Below, piece by piece: positions 23,531 to 35,342 of a stretch of 60,000 nt of DNA. Every line of letters begins with the position of its first letter. Position 1 is the first letter of the stretch. Source of the DNA: Takakia lepidozioides (lineage: Eukaryota; Streptophyta; Takakiopsida; Takakiales; Takakiaceae); assembly GCA_030704615.1 (NCBI GenBank), contig CM060731.1, positions 1,366,001 to 1,426,000 on the forward strand, written 5' to 3'. The translations under genes and the position numbers were made by a program. Under the pieces are notes generated by a model, which was not told the origin of the DNA, made no database searches, and saw only the letters and a list, made by a program, of their open reading frames with translations.

Positions 23531-26500
23531 TTAGGTGGATTTAACCTTGCGAGATGGTGGCCTGCGAAAAGCTCCAACAAGATCGTCAAATCCCTGCAAA
23601 AACATTGTTGCAACATGCTTGTTTTGTAAGTTGTCTGCTCTTTCGACGCTCTACTAAGCAGCAAGGAACTTGTCAGAGACGAACTTCGCACCACCTTCCA
23701 TTAGTAAGCAAATCGGACATAGTCACAGTCACTGATCACAGGATCACTTGTCCAATCAGTCAAAATCATGACAAGCAGTGAGTGACGGCTACCTTGGTTG
23801 TGACTAGCAGGATCAGAAACAGAACTCCCAGATAGGCTCCCACAGCCAACATTATAAACAAATCAAATGTTACACTTGCCACCTGTCACCGATCAACCAC
23901 CCTTCATGTCAATTCCATTGGACAGACAACTTCAATACACTAACTCTACTCTGCCCAACAGCATTCCTAACAAAACCCAAACAACATCAGCAGACAGAAG
24001 AAATCATGGTTAGTTGAAGTCACCTGATATATATTGAGTTGCGCCTTTGTCAAATCGTAGAAGACGAAAGAGGAGTCCAATAAGTCATGTTGGACACTCA
24101 CTTCTTTAGTATGGTCAGCCAATTCCTGCACCAAGAAATACAATGAAAGCAGTCATATTTTTCATCCAGATGCTGTTGCAGATGCCTACATATTTGACAT
24201 ACAACGCAGTAACACACTGCTGGAAGAAAAGCTCTTCAGCGAGCAATCCGCAGCTCACCGTGCCCCGGGGTTACTGAGAGAGGAATATTAGTTCGAATCC
24301 CAGATTTCCTCTAGAAAGCCCCTCACATAAGCATCTGTCTGCTGTGTGCGAGCCCCCAGCAATTAGACCCAACATGGCCAGGGCTCGGCCTCGAAATTTT
24401 GAAAGTTGGTGAACAGAGGTGCAGGGACTATGTTCTCGATGGTAAGGTCCTGAAGAAGGTCACTCTCTGATGAGGATACCCCGGACACTGTATCAGAAAA
24501 TGGATGGCATTGACTACCTCCTTTTCCTCTCTGCATCTCTTATTGTTCAAAGGTAGACTCCCCACCCTGAGTTTAGATTTCAGTGTACTGCCGAGGGTAA
24601 GTAGGCCCTTCAGGCCCATGGTACAGAGTAGAGCAACAAGAAAGCTATATCCGGCAGAGGGAACAGCACAAAATATTTCAATGAGGGTTATATCCTGGGG
24701 GATTCCTGGACCCTGAAAACACGGTTAGGATATTGCCTTTTCCGCCAAAGTTTGATCTAGGGTCTCGCCCCTCTATGTTCTTGAAGAAAGCAGAAGAGAG
24801 CATGCAAGAGAATTGCATACCTTGTGCAGAGCGGTAACAAGTGGAGCATTTTTTGTGAGGAAAGCGGCGACACGGGGAGTGTGAGAGAGGAGGTCAAGCC
24901 AGAGGCGCACGTAGGAAGGGTTGATAGCTAGGCTGCTTCCTTCGGCAAACACGTCTATCTGCCTTCCTTGCTGTCCATATATGTGCTTCTGCTCATACAA
25001 TTTATCACACAAATAACAGTTAGATTTCTTGCACACAACCCAGAACATTACTGCTATCCACCACAGGTCAGAAGAAAGCTCACATACTGATACATAGATC
25101 AATGAACTCTTTGTACATATTAATTTCAAATTTCTTCGTTCAAGTGGAAGGACAGACCCCCTAGTTTGGTGTATGTGTTTCAACAGCTTAAGCAATTCAA
25201 TCACACAGGGACAATTTAGTAGGTTGGAAGTGAAAAAGGTTAAGTCACTTACCGCTAGGCTCTCCGCTACAAGCTTAATACTGTTGATGACAGCAGTATC
25301 ATTCACTGTCTTCCTGCATGCACGGAAGCATCGGTTGTAACAGCACGCAACCACCACTAACTATGTTCAACTTGCCTGTATACATATAAAAGACCAACAT
25401 GACCAGATAGGCCGATGGACTTCCATAGTTCTGTTACCATATAGAAGGCTCATATGAGGAATACCGGCTGTCAGAAATGCCACCAGTATGTTGCAACAAC
25501 TCAGGGGCAGAATCTAGGCGGGATAAAGTGGCTGCTGTGATTCGATGTCGTGAAAACTGCTCATGCTCCCACGCTACCTGTGTCCATTCAGTCACATGTC
25601 AAAGAATGCGGTTTCCTGGTAAAATGCATGAAGTGATTGGGAATGAACTCACCAGACAATCTGACCAGGACAGAGACACGAGTAAAAATTGTAGGAATCA
25701 TTGGTTTCAAGTAGTGGTAGCCATGACCTCATGCTCGATCAATAAACAAGGACGGAGTGTCCAATGCCACATTTCAAAAAGGGCCTTGGACAAAATGGAT
25801 GAGCAATATGGCGTTCTTAGATATCTCAACTCACTTGCAACTTAGTATGGATGTTAACCATGCCAGGAAAAAATACAGTTAATAAAAAGGAGGGATAATA
25901 CTGCTGCAAGTATAAGCCTCAATTTCTAAGCCACATAGGGTAGTCAGAAGAGCCCATACTCGTGGATTAGAGATATTTATTTTCTTGTGCTTGATTTCCA
26001 CAGAGATATCTAAATCCTGTGCTGCATCTGCAATCTCCTGCACCCACAACTCCAGAGCTGTCCATGAAATCTCTCCACATTCCTCCTTAACATTCCTACC
26101 ACAAGCAACTTCTTCTCCCCCTTCAATTATGGATTAATCTGATAATAGAAGACCAAGGATGGGATCCCCATAGCTACCTAGAGACACTCAAGGCCAATGC
26201 TAAGAGGTGTCTACATGTCTACACGACTTCCTCAACACAGAGTATTAGTCACTGCTCAAGCATTTAGACAACAAACTCTACCTGAAGATTAGCTTGGCCT
26301 AATCCGAAGTCTGTTAACAACCTTTGTGACTGTACTTTTGTGATCCTCAACTTTTTGTGGGATAATTTCTTCTTGTTGTGAAAAAATCATGGACTGCTTA
26401 CATTCAAGATAAGTTTTTTACAGAGTGACACCACAAAGGAATACCCCAAGACTATCTCCAGGTCCACTGCTGTACTTTCTCCTCAGGCGCTCACTTTACA

Positions 26501-29500
26501 TGCTGCGTTTTTTTAATAGACTCACTACCTCTTGTGTAGCATCTTATTCATGGAATTACCAGTTACTGTGAACACATAAACTGAACTTGTTTCAGGCAGA
26601 TATGAACTGGCAGATAGTCCAAGTGGAGAGCACTGTACGTTATATATCTGTTTGATAAAAGCGTTGTCAGGGGGCTTGGAAACGTGCAACCATAGCTGAC
26701 TGCTCCTGGAACCTAAGGTATTCAAGCACAGTGCATACTCCATGCTCTCCCTAATGCGCTGGTCAAAGTTGCGAAGCCACTGCCCATCAGTTCAATAGCA
26801 GCCCAATCAGAAACCTGCCTTTCTGCCTGACAGGAAAACAGCACCCATATTTTGTAGGTGGGCATTGAGATGTTAACTTCCCAGAAAAAAACGCTACTGT
26901 TCACATTTCACAAGCAAACAGCTTTCAGGACAAGTAGATTTCAGTACTCACCTTGTACGTGCCATTATAATTGTAAGGTCCTCCAGCTGTTAAGCCAAAG
27001 AGCAAATTATAAGGCCCACGTGTTTTTGGATTGGCGTACAGGCGAGAAAACAGACGAGCCAACTCCAGCAAGGCCACCACACCACTTCCATTGCTGTCAC
27101 TGCCCACTGCAAGTGCCTGCATGCCATCCATCCCCTCTCTTGCCTTCTTCAGTTGTTGAAATGACAACATTTGACAATTCCCTACTTTCATCAGGAAAAG
27201 TCTCCACACCATATATTCCCCCCAGAAATGTCACCAATATGTTGGGGAAACCCATAGAACCCCACAACCTCAACAAAAGGTCACACGTTTGTAGTTCTTC
27301 TCATGTTGGTCAGGTTCAAAATTTCTTTGTGGAAGATTGTACAAATGTGAAAAAGTTGCAAATGCAGGGAGGTAATAATGGTCTTGACCATTCACATAGC
27401 TTAAAGTAAAAAAAGAAAGGGTTGATGCCTGCCGAAGCCAGCATAAATTATGGGGTATCTTCACCCTGAACAGCCACTGCCTTCCGTTGGGAAGGTGGTC
27501 CACCTTCTAACAGCCGCAACCAGGGCAACATGGTTGCCCAAAGGACTCCGTGGCTTAGAACCCACAACCACTTAAAAGGCGGCCTTGTGCCCTAACCAAC
27601 TGGGGCCATCTGTTGGATGCTGCTTTATCTCGTATTATGCACATCTATGTTCATTTTCTGACAACAGCCAAGGGTTACTGCTTATATCCAACCAGGAATG
27701 CAAGGGGCAAGACATCCAGGTACTAGCTTATTGACAGGTTTTCTTACAGGTGCAGCTCCAAAGGTATCGTAGGATGCCACAATCGCAATAGTTGGGAGTA
27801 CCGAGTTGTCGCCCTCTACCCGCAAACCTGGCAGCCACCCCTGCACACCAATACTTGCAACTAAAATTCACGAAAGCACCTCAAGCAGACCTTCCAAGGT
27901 TCCCCCACACTGAATTGAGGTTCCCTAACATCTCCTGTTCCACAGTTCAACATGCAAGCTTGTCAGAGCCAACAGATTCCCTTACATACGCCTCCTTTGC
28001 GGTTGAAACTCTAAAAGTTGAGATTACCTTAGCAATATAGAGTATTCGGAACCAAGATCTGCAAGTGTTGTTGCCACATGAGGCAGGTTGATGGTTGCTG
28101 TCTACCTTAAGTTCGTCAAACGGCGTGATTGCAGTTATGGCTGACTAATACTGTCTAGGCGTGGTTTGGGCATTGATAGGACATCATGGCTATCTGTGCC
28201 CTGTGTAAACAAACTTTTGAAAAGTTGGGTAATGGAACCGCTCATCAAGTTCTTATTATAGAGGATCTTTTAGCAAAGGCTGATTCATTGCAATTGGCCT
28301 GTTGTTGAGTGGTCTAAGCGATTGGGATCCCACCTCATTTGCTGGGAGAAAGGGGACCAGAATCCACGCCAAAACAATGAGTTGTTGATTCATAATCGTT
28401 GCAGCAAATGATCAAGGCATAATTGCAGGGAGGGTAAAAGGCTAGGGCTAGAGGTCTAGATAAACCTGAATGTTTGTGAGGGTCGGTGGGGACAGCTTTT
28501 TAGCATCCGTAACTGGCACCACCAGCTTGTACCTGCGTCCACCATGTACTCCCACAACTTAAATTACAATGGAAGACAAGCTTCACAGTCCAGCCAGGTC
28601 ATCCGTCCCTACCCTTGCCACACGCCTTGGCTCATTCATCTCCTCTTTCAAAATTGCAGTGAACAATGCTTAACTTCCACCAAATTGCTGCATTTACTCA
28701 CTCCTTGCAGTGTCAAAGACTTATCTTTGCATTTTTCAAAAAGAGAAGATTTGTCTGCAACATCAGTGTTTACAGAAAGACGCAATGAATGCAACCTTCC
28801 TTGATGCACGAGCTACAAAGGATGAGGGAGGTGAAGGTACCCGCCAGTAGTAGCTGTGGCAGGTCTACCAGCCACATCATTGATTGAGACATCCTTCAAC
28901 ATGCTTAGGAGGTTTTCATCCTCATATGCGAAATACACTGGGTACTGCACCAAATCCCCCACACAAAATATTACTGCGGAGCATATTGCCAATTCAACCC
29001 CCAGGAGCATGATATATGGATGGTGATAGCACATCCATTACAGCTCTCCAGACTCGAACTACTCTGAAAAGGAGGACTCCACATGCTCAGCAAATTACTT
29101 GCATTTGAAACCCATGAGAACCCCACAATGCACACCTGCACCATTTTGACCATATTAACAACTTATACTCCTGGTCTGCCACAGTTCCTCCCCACAAGGA
29201 TGTTCAGAAAGGATGACACAACCATCCTGGTTGCTGATGGTAGTACAAAGGTTGGACTATGACAATCTGAGGACTTCACTGGTACAACATACCACAGTAA
29301 TGAACAGGATGCTATTGCTAAAATGGCCTTTTATTCTCTGGGGCTGGGCCTACCCACCAGAAAAACAGGGGTTTTATTCACAAGCTTTCCCTCTTTGGTA
29401 CACACCAAGTGAAATGTGCACCTGGCCACAGAAGACCAAATGCAGGAAATAGCCTGCTGTGAGAATCAATAAAGGCTGAATTTTTGCTTATTGAGCTCAA

Positions 29501-30804
29501 TATAGCTACATGCACATTCACCTACCAATCATCCATTTGCAGCTATGTCACAAATGAAAACCACACTCTGAGAAAATGTTCAAGGATTGCAGTCCTCGCT
29601 TGACAACTTCTGCAGATGTACCCTCATAATAAACTTGCTTGGGCGCATAGGGGCCTTGCTATATCTTCTCTTGATATACAAATATGTAAGCTAGCAGAGT
29701 GTCATGGATTACAGGATACGGACTAATCACTAGCGACTCAAGACTACCAGGAGTTGCACATGATAACTCTGTTTCAACTTATTACAAGGAACTATCTTCC
29801 GTACATTCAGTCTCTCCATCCAACAGATGGCAGGGTTGGGATTGCAGTATCCTAAACCCCAAATTTGCACTTACTGGGATGCTGTTGTGCACAAGCCACT
29901 GCTCCAATGCCGCAAGGCACGTTGTCACCTCTTGATCGCCATCCTCACTGTCCCCTTCACTCTCTGACTGCTCTTGCCCCCCAAAATTCTGAGGTAACAA
30001 CAAGAGCAGCCCTCCCAACAGGCGCTTGCTTTGCAAATACTCTGCGGGTAAGGAGAGACGAAGAATCAAACCCCGCCACCTCTACCTTTGTGTGCTTGCT
30101 TTCTGGCCCCATCATTCCTGCCTTCAGACTCACTTAAAGGAAATTTATCGCTTACACTTTCATCAGAGGAAGGCAGTCGACCAGCCCTAGGAGCAGAAGC
30201 ATGTGCCATGAACCTCAAACTCGATGCTAAGTGTTCTGTCTTCATCACGGCAAACTTTTCGAGCAAATTTTGAAAAGTGTTCGATCCCAGACAGGGAGTA
30301 GGAACTCTACAAAACTTGACAGAGTGTTGGGTTGGGTACAGAGGGTGCCAAAAAAACAGTGGAAAGCGGAAGGCATGTTCAAATTCTGACCAGCAAAGCG
30401 ATGAATCCACTTTCAGCTAGAGCTTCATTCACAACATCCCTTTATTTTTCGCTAGCCTCCACATAGCCAGTTGCTGAAGGAGTGCCCGAGTAGCCTCGTG
30501 ACGGACAGCTAGACACGAAGGATCGCACAGGTTACTTACCATTCAAGAGTGTGATATTGACTTTTCTGATGGGGAGTATGACAACAGTGCGAGACAGGTC
30601 GGAGCCTTGCACCGAAAGGCCAGAGGAGGCATGATGGTTGAGTGCGGCCCGCCTAGAACCCAAGGGTGTAGCGCCCAGATCATATTGAATCATACGGTAC
30701 ACCTCCACCACTGCGGCTCCATCCGCCACCACTGCAGCTACCAAACCCACCAGGAGTGCCACCATGGCCTGCCACATTACCCTCTCCCGCATGCCCACAG
30801 CCAT
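23531..30804 (-). CDS. NCLN: Nicalin (BOS-complex / nicastrin-like subunit)
   Basis: Nicalin is an ER membrane protein with an inactive M28 peptidase fold. In animals it works with TMEM147 and NOMO in multipass membrane-protein biogenesis at the translocon. Exon model (5' to 3'): 30804-30540, 30041-29875, 28944-28841, 28532-28466, 27840-27748, 27116-26952, 26779-26639, 26037-25960, 25577-25465, 25313-25253, 24988-24821, 24125-24024, 23882-23793, 23593-23531. This gives 558 residues with every phase closing. An N-terminal signal/anchor (AMVALLVGLVAAVVADG) is followed by VYRMIQYDLGATPLGSR and AALNHHASS. Core segments are LPTIAIVASYDTFGAAP, AVGSDSNGSGVVALLELARL, ANPKTRGPYNLLFGLTAGGP, LWLHVSKPPDNAFIKQIYN and VAWEHEQFSR. 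A C-terminal membrane span (LFIMLAVGAYLGVLFLILLV) precedes a basic cytosolic tail (FRRPPSRKVKST). In animal nicalin the zinc ligands are not conserved; the SDSNGSG signature is kept here. The ATG at 30804 was chosen because it directly precedes the signal sequence. Confidence 0.95.
24270..24640 (-). mobile_element. LINE 3'-end fragment, copy 1 (in NCLN intron 11)
   Basis: On the minus strand this reads as the tail of a LINE protein (LRVGSLPLNNKRCREEKEVV and HFLIQCPGYPHQR, with an FFRTL ending). It runs into a non-coding tail whose phrases TCACCAACTTT, GGGTCTAATTGCTGGG and GCTCGCACACAGCAG recur at 55057-55210 and 55496-55640. The RVGSLPL...K pattern followed by HFL..C is typical of the region between the reverse transcriptase and the zinc knuckle of plant LINEs. 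It lies between NCLN exons 11 and 12, on the same strand as the gene. Confidence 0.7.
27430..27609 (-). mobile_element. tRNA-derived SINE candidate (in NCLN intron 5)
   Basis: On the minus strand a tRNA-like head begins near 27608 with TGGCCCCAGTTGG (A-box-like), then TTAGGGCAC. About 35 bp later comes GTGGGTTCTAAGCCAC, which contains a B-box-like GGTTCTAAGCC. The sequence then leaves tRNA form, with paired GGTGGACCACC and CCAACGGAAGG segments. It does not fold as a full tRNA (no matching acceptor arm), so a SINE head or tRNA pseudogene is more likely than a functional tRNA. Confidence 0.5.
28303..28400 (+). mobile_element. Second tRNA-like SINE/pseudogene candidate (in NCLN intron 4)
   Basis: The + strand reads GTTGTTGAGTGGTCTAAGCG, close to the D-arm of serine/leucine tRNAs. 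About 40 bp later comes GGGACCAGAATCCACGCC, in the place of a B box and T arm but with a poor match to GGTTCGANNCC. The acceptor stem does not close. Opposite orientation to the candidate at 27430-27609 and a different tRNA source make them independent insertions. Confidence 0.4.
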
Positions 30805-31163
30805 TGCGCTCTGCTTCCGAAGAATGGAGCAGCTCACAAGCCAAAAGAGAGGGCGTAATGGGTAGAGAAGGGCCTTATGAGCGTAATTGACGGCCTTCTG
30901 TTTAGTCCAACGAGTCAACAGATGTCCCTACTGTACAACGGCACCCCGACAACGCCGTCGGCTGTGATGAGTGTTGACCTCCCCTCGCCCCCACCAACCC
31001 AAGTATGAAGCCTGCCCGCATATCATGCTCTGCGATTTTATACCTACCCCTTCTCGTACCACCCAAAGCCCTAATCTCGGATACTGGCATCCATCGTCTC
31101 TCTGTTTTTCCAACTGGGTAGGCATCGTTTGGACACGTTGAGAGGGACAGGAGCATTGTAAAT
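30805..31163. promoter_or_regulatory. Divergent promoter region NCLN / cyclophilin-like
   Basis: Only 359 bp separate the two oppositely directed start codons, so both promoters and both 5' UTRs must fit here. On the NCLN strand there is a TATAAAA at 31042-31036, about 235 bp upstream of the NCLN start codon; an initiation point near 31010 would fit. No matching TATA box was seen for the + strand gene. Confidence 0.5.
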
Positions 31164-34100
31164 ATGGGAAGACGGCCGAGTCATGGAGGATGGAGATTCA
31201 ATCTCATGTTGCTCACGATCACCTGCATCACTTCTGTAGCTGTCTATTTTGCTGTATCCCCTTTTTTTCATAATTCATCTTCACGCATAGATATTCTGCA
31301 GAAGACGATGGAACCCAGCAAAGAGGAGGCGGGCTGCTGTAGCGGCATAGAGCATCGGGAAATGTGGGGGTCAGCTGTAAACTGGGGCGCTGATTTTTTG
31401 GTGAACACATCAACTCAGTGTTGCAATGCCTGCAAAGCTATGTGTGTCAAAGGCGGGCCTTGCGAGTGCAACTCCTGGGTTTTCTGTGGTGATCGCTCAA
31501 GATGCGGTGACATGTATCGGCAGGTTCCGTCCTGTTACGACTCTATCTCTTCTCTCTTTATCGTGCCTCCCAGTAGATTGTGTAGGTTTGTTCATTATCC
31601 TTGTGACATTCCCAAGAATTGCATACATTGTGGACGATGAGGAGAGTAATTTCTTAGGCGACCCAGACAAAGGAGAAGAACGGGACTGCACTTTCCTTCA
31701 TGTGGTCTATATTAGTCAATCGACTCCTTGAGGATAGAATTTGTGAGGTGCTTGACTGTCGCTAGAGTAGTAGCAGTGTATTGTATCGTACAAGTGTCTG
31801 AGATTCATGAAATGGACAAATCATCTCTCCTAGGATTCGGGAAGCAATGAAACAGGCCGTGTCCGGGTGAAGAATGCTAAAGGGAGGCGTTCTTTGCAGT
31901 TTTTAGCATAAAGAAGCCAGAGGGGAAGGCAAAGAAAATGTGGTGCCATCAATGTAACAACTCGAAAGAACAAAGATTTGATATTTTGTCTCACCCTTGA
32001 GAAATTAATTGATACCCTAAGGGATCGAGGAGCATGCTGATGAGATGCACGTTTCTTGGCCAAGGAGGCCTTCTGAGTGAATCCAACTCAGAATGTTCTC
32101 AGACAACTTGTGATCTGAAGGCAGCACATACTGGCCCAGTGTTTAGTGCTGAGGCCCTTGAAACCCAGACACCTGAATATTGACGCATACTCCTCCTTGG
32201 GGCAGAATTCTGGTAGGACTGGGATACAGGTAGTGCCTTTGGAAAAAATCTTCTGGAGAACCTATTCAGGAATAAAGCTACGTTATTCATCATAGCAAAT
32301 TATACCGTAACAAGCCATGGTGACTGTCTCCTTTCTTTCTGCTTTTTATCTTTGCTCCACTTGATCCTGTGCTTTCAAAAGAGGGATTTTTGTTCTTGGA
32401 TTCACATAACCCCCAAAATCCCCAGTCCTACAACAGTGTGACAGAGCAGTCATCTAGTATCCCATGGTGACTGTACCCTCAAGGTCTGTCACAACTAGGG
32501 TCACAGGCACACTGAGTACTTTTTAGTCTATGGCCACAATCATCGTGAAATGTAAACATGCCTCCAACACACGAACGTGTGCATGTGTATATTAGACGGT
32601 GAGTGACTATTCCATGCCAACCAGGGGTTCATTGGAAGTTGCTCTGCAGAGTGGATCAGATTCACTGAAGGAGCAGGGGGTTTGTTTGGATGGGATGGTG
32701 AGCCAGTGTTGGTTGAAGAAGCAGGTGGATGTGCTGGCCCCTGAATATATGACACCGGTGAATCTGGATGTACCTTGGACAACAGGTCTGGTATACGGGA
32801 CGGACTCGGTACGATTTTCCACTGCTTGCCTTAGTTGGTTTATTAATGTCAGCTGAATAACCAGGACTTACTGAAGGTGACTGGGACTGGATGGGATGTA
32901 AGCAGGGGATTGTCGCTTTGGAGACTGAGCATGGAACCATTCACTTGAAGGTGAGCATTCTTAATTTCAGCTGAACAGGTCAGCAGGTGACTCAATTTGA
33001 GTCAAAAAGCTATACTATCTACTACACACTTGATGTGAACAGGGAATATGTTGGGTTGACAACCTTTTTCCAGTATCTTTGAAATAGGAGGTTTCACTTC
33101 TCATACAGGGTTAGAAGTACAAAAGTTTTATGATGGACTCCTTGAAGGAAAGTGCCTCCTAAGTGGTTGGTTGGAACTCTTTTTATTGTGCCAGTTACAC
33201 GACCATGAAGCCATAATTTTCAGCTTGTTGTGATGTGGATCCAATGTATGTGGCACATGGTCTCAGAGACCTGATTGTCTTTTTAGGAGTCTGCAGAAAC
33301 TGTGTGATGTTAGCAGTTTTCTTGCAATAATCTGGCATTTGAGATGGAGGCTGAAGGGTATTGGAATGGGAGTGGATGCAGCTGTTGCCAGATTGTGCAC
33401 CGCAGTCAGTGGCCTACATTTTGGAGCTCCTGAGGTTACGCCACTGTGCAGGCTGTCATTTCTATCGAGCTGACAGTCGTGCTCATTTTTGGGATGCTCA
33501 AGGAAAACATATACCTAAGGTGGTGTAAGCATATCTGGTGCCGATGTATGATTAATTTTTCTTTTGTATATCTTTGCATTACACCAACATTAAGTCCTTA
33601 AGTTCAAAACTGAGGTATCAATTAAGTTGGCGACTGAAAGTTGGCAGCATGTTGAGCACCTCATCACCGATCAGGTGGGCATTGCATGTCAGCAGGTGGA
33701 ACTGCAAAATTGCAGTGGGGCTTTGCAGTGCTTGAGATAGTGCCCACAATGTCTGGCTTTCCGAAGGTTGCCCATTTTGATATAGCTGTTTAGAACTGCA
33801 GGTGGGCCTTAGAAACGTCAAAAACTGTAGAGGGCCGTTTATTTTTATTTTTTGACTTTTCCCTGACCTGATTCAATGGTTAGGGTGCAGTGAGTTAAGG
33901 TACTGATTGTTGTGTTGGGTACAGAGTGCTGTTGGTCCACCGTATGGTGTACTGCAAGGCACATTGGAGGCTCGGAGTATGTCCTTTCCAACACTTCCAA
34001 GAGAATCGTGCCCAGTGGTCAAGAGAGGGATGGTGGGCTGGGTGGAGGGTGGGCCTGACTTCTTCGTCAGTCTGGCAAATCACAATGAGTGGTATCCTAA

Positions 34101-34251
34101 GTACACTGTTTTTGCCTTGGTACTGCCTGCCGATATGGCATTGCTTGAGAAGCTGGTCAAACTACCCTCCACCTCATCTGTTTGGAGTGGGGTGACAGTG
34201 GAAGTCCTCAAAAACCCCATCAACCTTCACTTCCGTAGACCTAAATTGTAA
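31164..34251 (+). CDS. Membrane-anchored cyclophilin-like protein with Cys-rich lumenal domain
   Basis: This matches a plant-conserved group annotated as cyclophilin-like peptidyl-prolyl isomerases. Exon model: 31164-31523, 32707-32808, 32906-32950, 33382-33519, 33925-34251; all phases close, giving 323 residues. A basic N-terminus (MGRRPSHGGWRFN) and one hydrophobic span (about residues 14-35, LMLLTITCITSVAVYFAVS) suggest a type II membrane protein of the secretory pathway. A Cys-rich module follows: CCSGIEHREMWGSAVNWG, QCCNACKAMC, GPCECNSWVFCGD, RCGDMYRQCWLKKQ. The cyclophilin-like fold is marked by ALETEHGTIHLK, SVAYILELLRLRHCAGCHFY, MVGWVEGGPDFFVSLANH and YPKYTVFALVLPADMALLEK. Canonical cyclophilin catalytic motifs (FHR..., QGGD) are replaced (HFYRADSR), so isomerase activity is uncertain. 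It sits head-to-head with NCLN. Confidence 0.9.
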
Positions 34252-35342
34252 CAGAAAAGGATCCTTATCATTGGGCACCTGCATATGTTGACATCCTTTT
34301 AATTGAGTCATCTATGCACTCGGGCCCTTAAGGGTATTGAGAGTGTACAATAGCAATCTTAAATGCGCCCACTTAGACAGTTTCCAGTAAACAACTACCC
34401 TCACATAACAGGAAATTTTCTAGGGTATGTACAAATGCCTCAAGATGATTGTGCCAGCACCAAGAAGAGAAATACTGGAATCTTTTCCATGTTGATAAGT
34501 GCTGTTAGTAGATGCTATGACATTCTGTAGGAAGTCCAGTTGGTTCGGAAAACAATAACACAGTGCTCATGCTACTCCTGATGGACAGCTAGATCTGTTC
34601 CATTTTCTCTGTGGCAATGCACTGAGGACCAGGCATCTTGGCAAATGGTTCATGCTATGTTTTGCGCCTCCTGAGCACCGATACTGGCAACAAACAGAAG
34701 CTGAGAAACAAGAAACCAAATAACCAAGTGTAGCCAGTGTAGACAATCAAACCTGAAAGTGTCAAAAAATCAACTTTTTCTTTCGGAAAGTGGAATAGAG
34801 GCCCCAAAATCAGGTTTGAGAAAGCCAAGGCAAAAGAGAGGCTGCCACCTCCACGCCAGGGACCAAACATACAGACTAACACAGAGTAGGTCACAAGTCA
34901 AAAGGAATCCTAACTCCGTAGCCGGAGAGGATTGAACTTGATGTGAGCTTTGATCTTGGAACCAGTTGATGTCTAACTCATGCTCTTCCCAGATGTGGAA
35001 AAAATTAACCATAGGGCACAATCGACTTCCTCTTCAAAAGATTTCTTTTAATGAAAAATAGACACGATCCCAAAAGCTGTGGGACTATTTATGCATGGAT
35101 GTTGAAAGTAATTTTGGAGCAAAGAAATAGTAACCAAATTTAGAGTACTATTGATATGCTTGGTGAGCCTTTCCTCTCGAACTCCTAAACTCAAAACCCT
35201 AAACTTCTCACTCGACATATAATCAATGCTGAGGCTCACTCTTACACTTGAAAGCCTCAGTGTGGGTTTGTGCCCACCATTGCCTTAATGCACAAAGTAA
35301 ACTCTATTTTAGATTGTATCAGCACAATACCTACCCCTATAG
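34252..35342. other. Intergenic, no gene recognised
   Basis: This is 3' flanking DNA of the cyclophilin-like gene. A minus-strand open frame at 34894-34655 is hydrophobic but unlike any known family. Nothing else stands out. Confidence 0.4.

Noticed and set aside
24255-24310. GTTCGAATCCC, a perfect tRNA B-box-like string
   Set aside because: The flanks do not form a D arm or acceptor stem. On the other strand the segment aligns with the 3' tail of the LINE copies near 55.6 kb, so it is part of that element.
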